NCBI GenBank assembly: GCA_927910985.1 | Contig: CAKMOP010000016.1 | Location: 1-7,240, forward strand | Direction: 5' to 3' | Source: an uncultured Porphyromonas sp. | Lineage (GTDB): Bacteria; Bacteroidota; Bacteroidia; Bacteroidales; Porphyromonadaceae | DNA length: 7,240 nt | In this document: piece after piece, positions 6,884 to 7,240 of the stretch | How positions within the stretch are numbered: the stretch's first letter is position 1 | Layout of the letters: each line of letters opens with the position of its first letter | The notes under the pieces: model-generated | What the model saw: only the letters and a program-made list of their open reading frames with translations | Database searches by the model: none | What the model was told of the DNA's origin: nothing | Translations under genes and position numbers: made by a program

Positions 6884-7240
6884 TTATTGGAGTGTTCGCA
6901 GGCGTTCTTCCTCCGTGGGGAAGAGCTGACGAAGGTACTCGGAGAGACGACGACGCTCGGCTTCGGGAGCGGAGCGGAAGAGCTGTATGAGCTCGGGGAG
7001 CTTCGTCTGCTCCCAGTCAGTGAGGGCTATGGTGCGGGGATGGCTTCTGTGTAGCTCTGAGAGCTCCTTCACTACCTGGAGGAGGGTGCTGTGCGCTTCC
7101 TCGCGCTTAGACTCTAAGCGGTCCAAGCCTTCGCGATGATAGCGATACCAGCACTGGCGGTAGGGCTCATCTTCCTGCGAGGTGAGTACTCCAAGCGGCG
7201 TGTTCGGGCAGACCAGCTGCTCATGGGGATCGACTCCAGC
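6884..7240 (-). CDS. porD: PorD/DUF4835-like type IX secretion protein, C-terminal part only
   Basis: The frame enters from the right edge and is open for 118 residues to the TAA at 6884. The visible part begins AGVDPHEQLV, contains YRQCWYRYHREGLDRL, and ends with DWEQTKLPELIQLFRSAPEAE and a short basic/acidic tail. As I recall the family, DUF4835 proteins end with a segment such as FFDAKxxELVxIFxxAPxxE, then an I/L-DPT-like stretch; the alignment is good in the ELIQLFRSAPEAE region. The position directly before recN is where DUF4835 genes usually lie in Bacteroidota. PorD is a periplasmic or outer-membrane-associated component of type IX secretion. The start and any signal peptide are outside the window. 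Confidence is limited by the short fragment. Confidence 0.65.
   Translation of the reverse strand, partial: AGVDPHEQLVCPNTPLGVLTSQEDEPYRQCWYRYHREGLDRLESKREEAHSTLLQVVKELSELHRSHPRTIALTDWEQTKLPELIQLFRSAPEAERRRLSEYLRQLFPTEEERLRTLQ

Noticed and set aside
1..7240. Defence, mobile or other undescribed multi-gene system
   Set aside because: Every gene falls in a known family and in familiar neighbourhoods; no transposase, integrase, repeat array, toxin-antitoxin pair or compositional break was seen.

Overview
The window reads as a stretch of a Bacteroidota chromosome, most likely order Bacteroidales and close to Porphyromonas. The grounds are the porD-recN pair (PorD is a type IX secretion component confined to this phylum), a TAnnTTTG-type promoter element ahead of hemG, starts that mostly lack a Shine-Dalgarno sequence, and clear family matches for every gene. 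By eye the G+C content is a little above half, which suits some oral Porphyromonas, but I cannot assign a species. All seven genes lie on the minus strand, so the window is read here from its right end to its left.

Right end (7240 to 5198): the C-terminal part of a PorD/DUF4835-like protein is followed 16 bases later by recN, the SMC-like DNA repair ATPase. A 15-bp stem-loop 30 bases past recN looks like the end of this transcript. Then comes a stretch of about 350 bases without a gene (4780 to 5129). It holds several inverted repeats and a weak promoter candidate, but nothing I can name.

Middle (4779 to 2864): lemA and a TPM-domain gene, 16 bases apart, form a familiar membrane or envelope pair. 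A stem-loop lies just past the TPM gene.

Left part (2718 to 1): a promoter element leads into hemG (protoporphyrinogen oxidase). hemG overlaps by 14 bases a cation diffusion facilitator gene, which is followed by folB (dihydroneopterin aldolase) running off the left edge. The hemG and transporter pair may be translationally coupled; folB could share the transcript.

The main oddity is that two genes, recN and the TPM gene, are each split by a frame change inside a run of four Gs on the coding strand. Protein homology is continuous across both breaks. The shifts go in opposite directions, and neither gene has a convincing programmed-frameshift site, so indels or sequencing/assembly errors are the likeliest causes. 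I found no tRNA, rRNA, CRISPR array, insertion sequence or phage gene, and no sign of an undescribed multi-gene system; this is mostly ordinary core-genome content.
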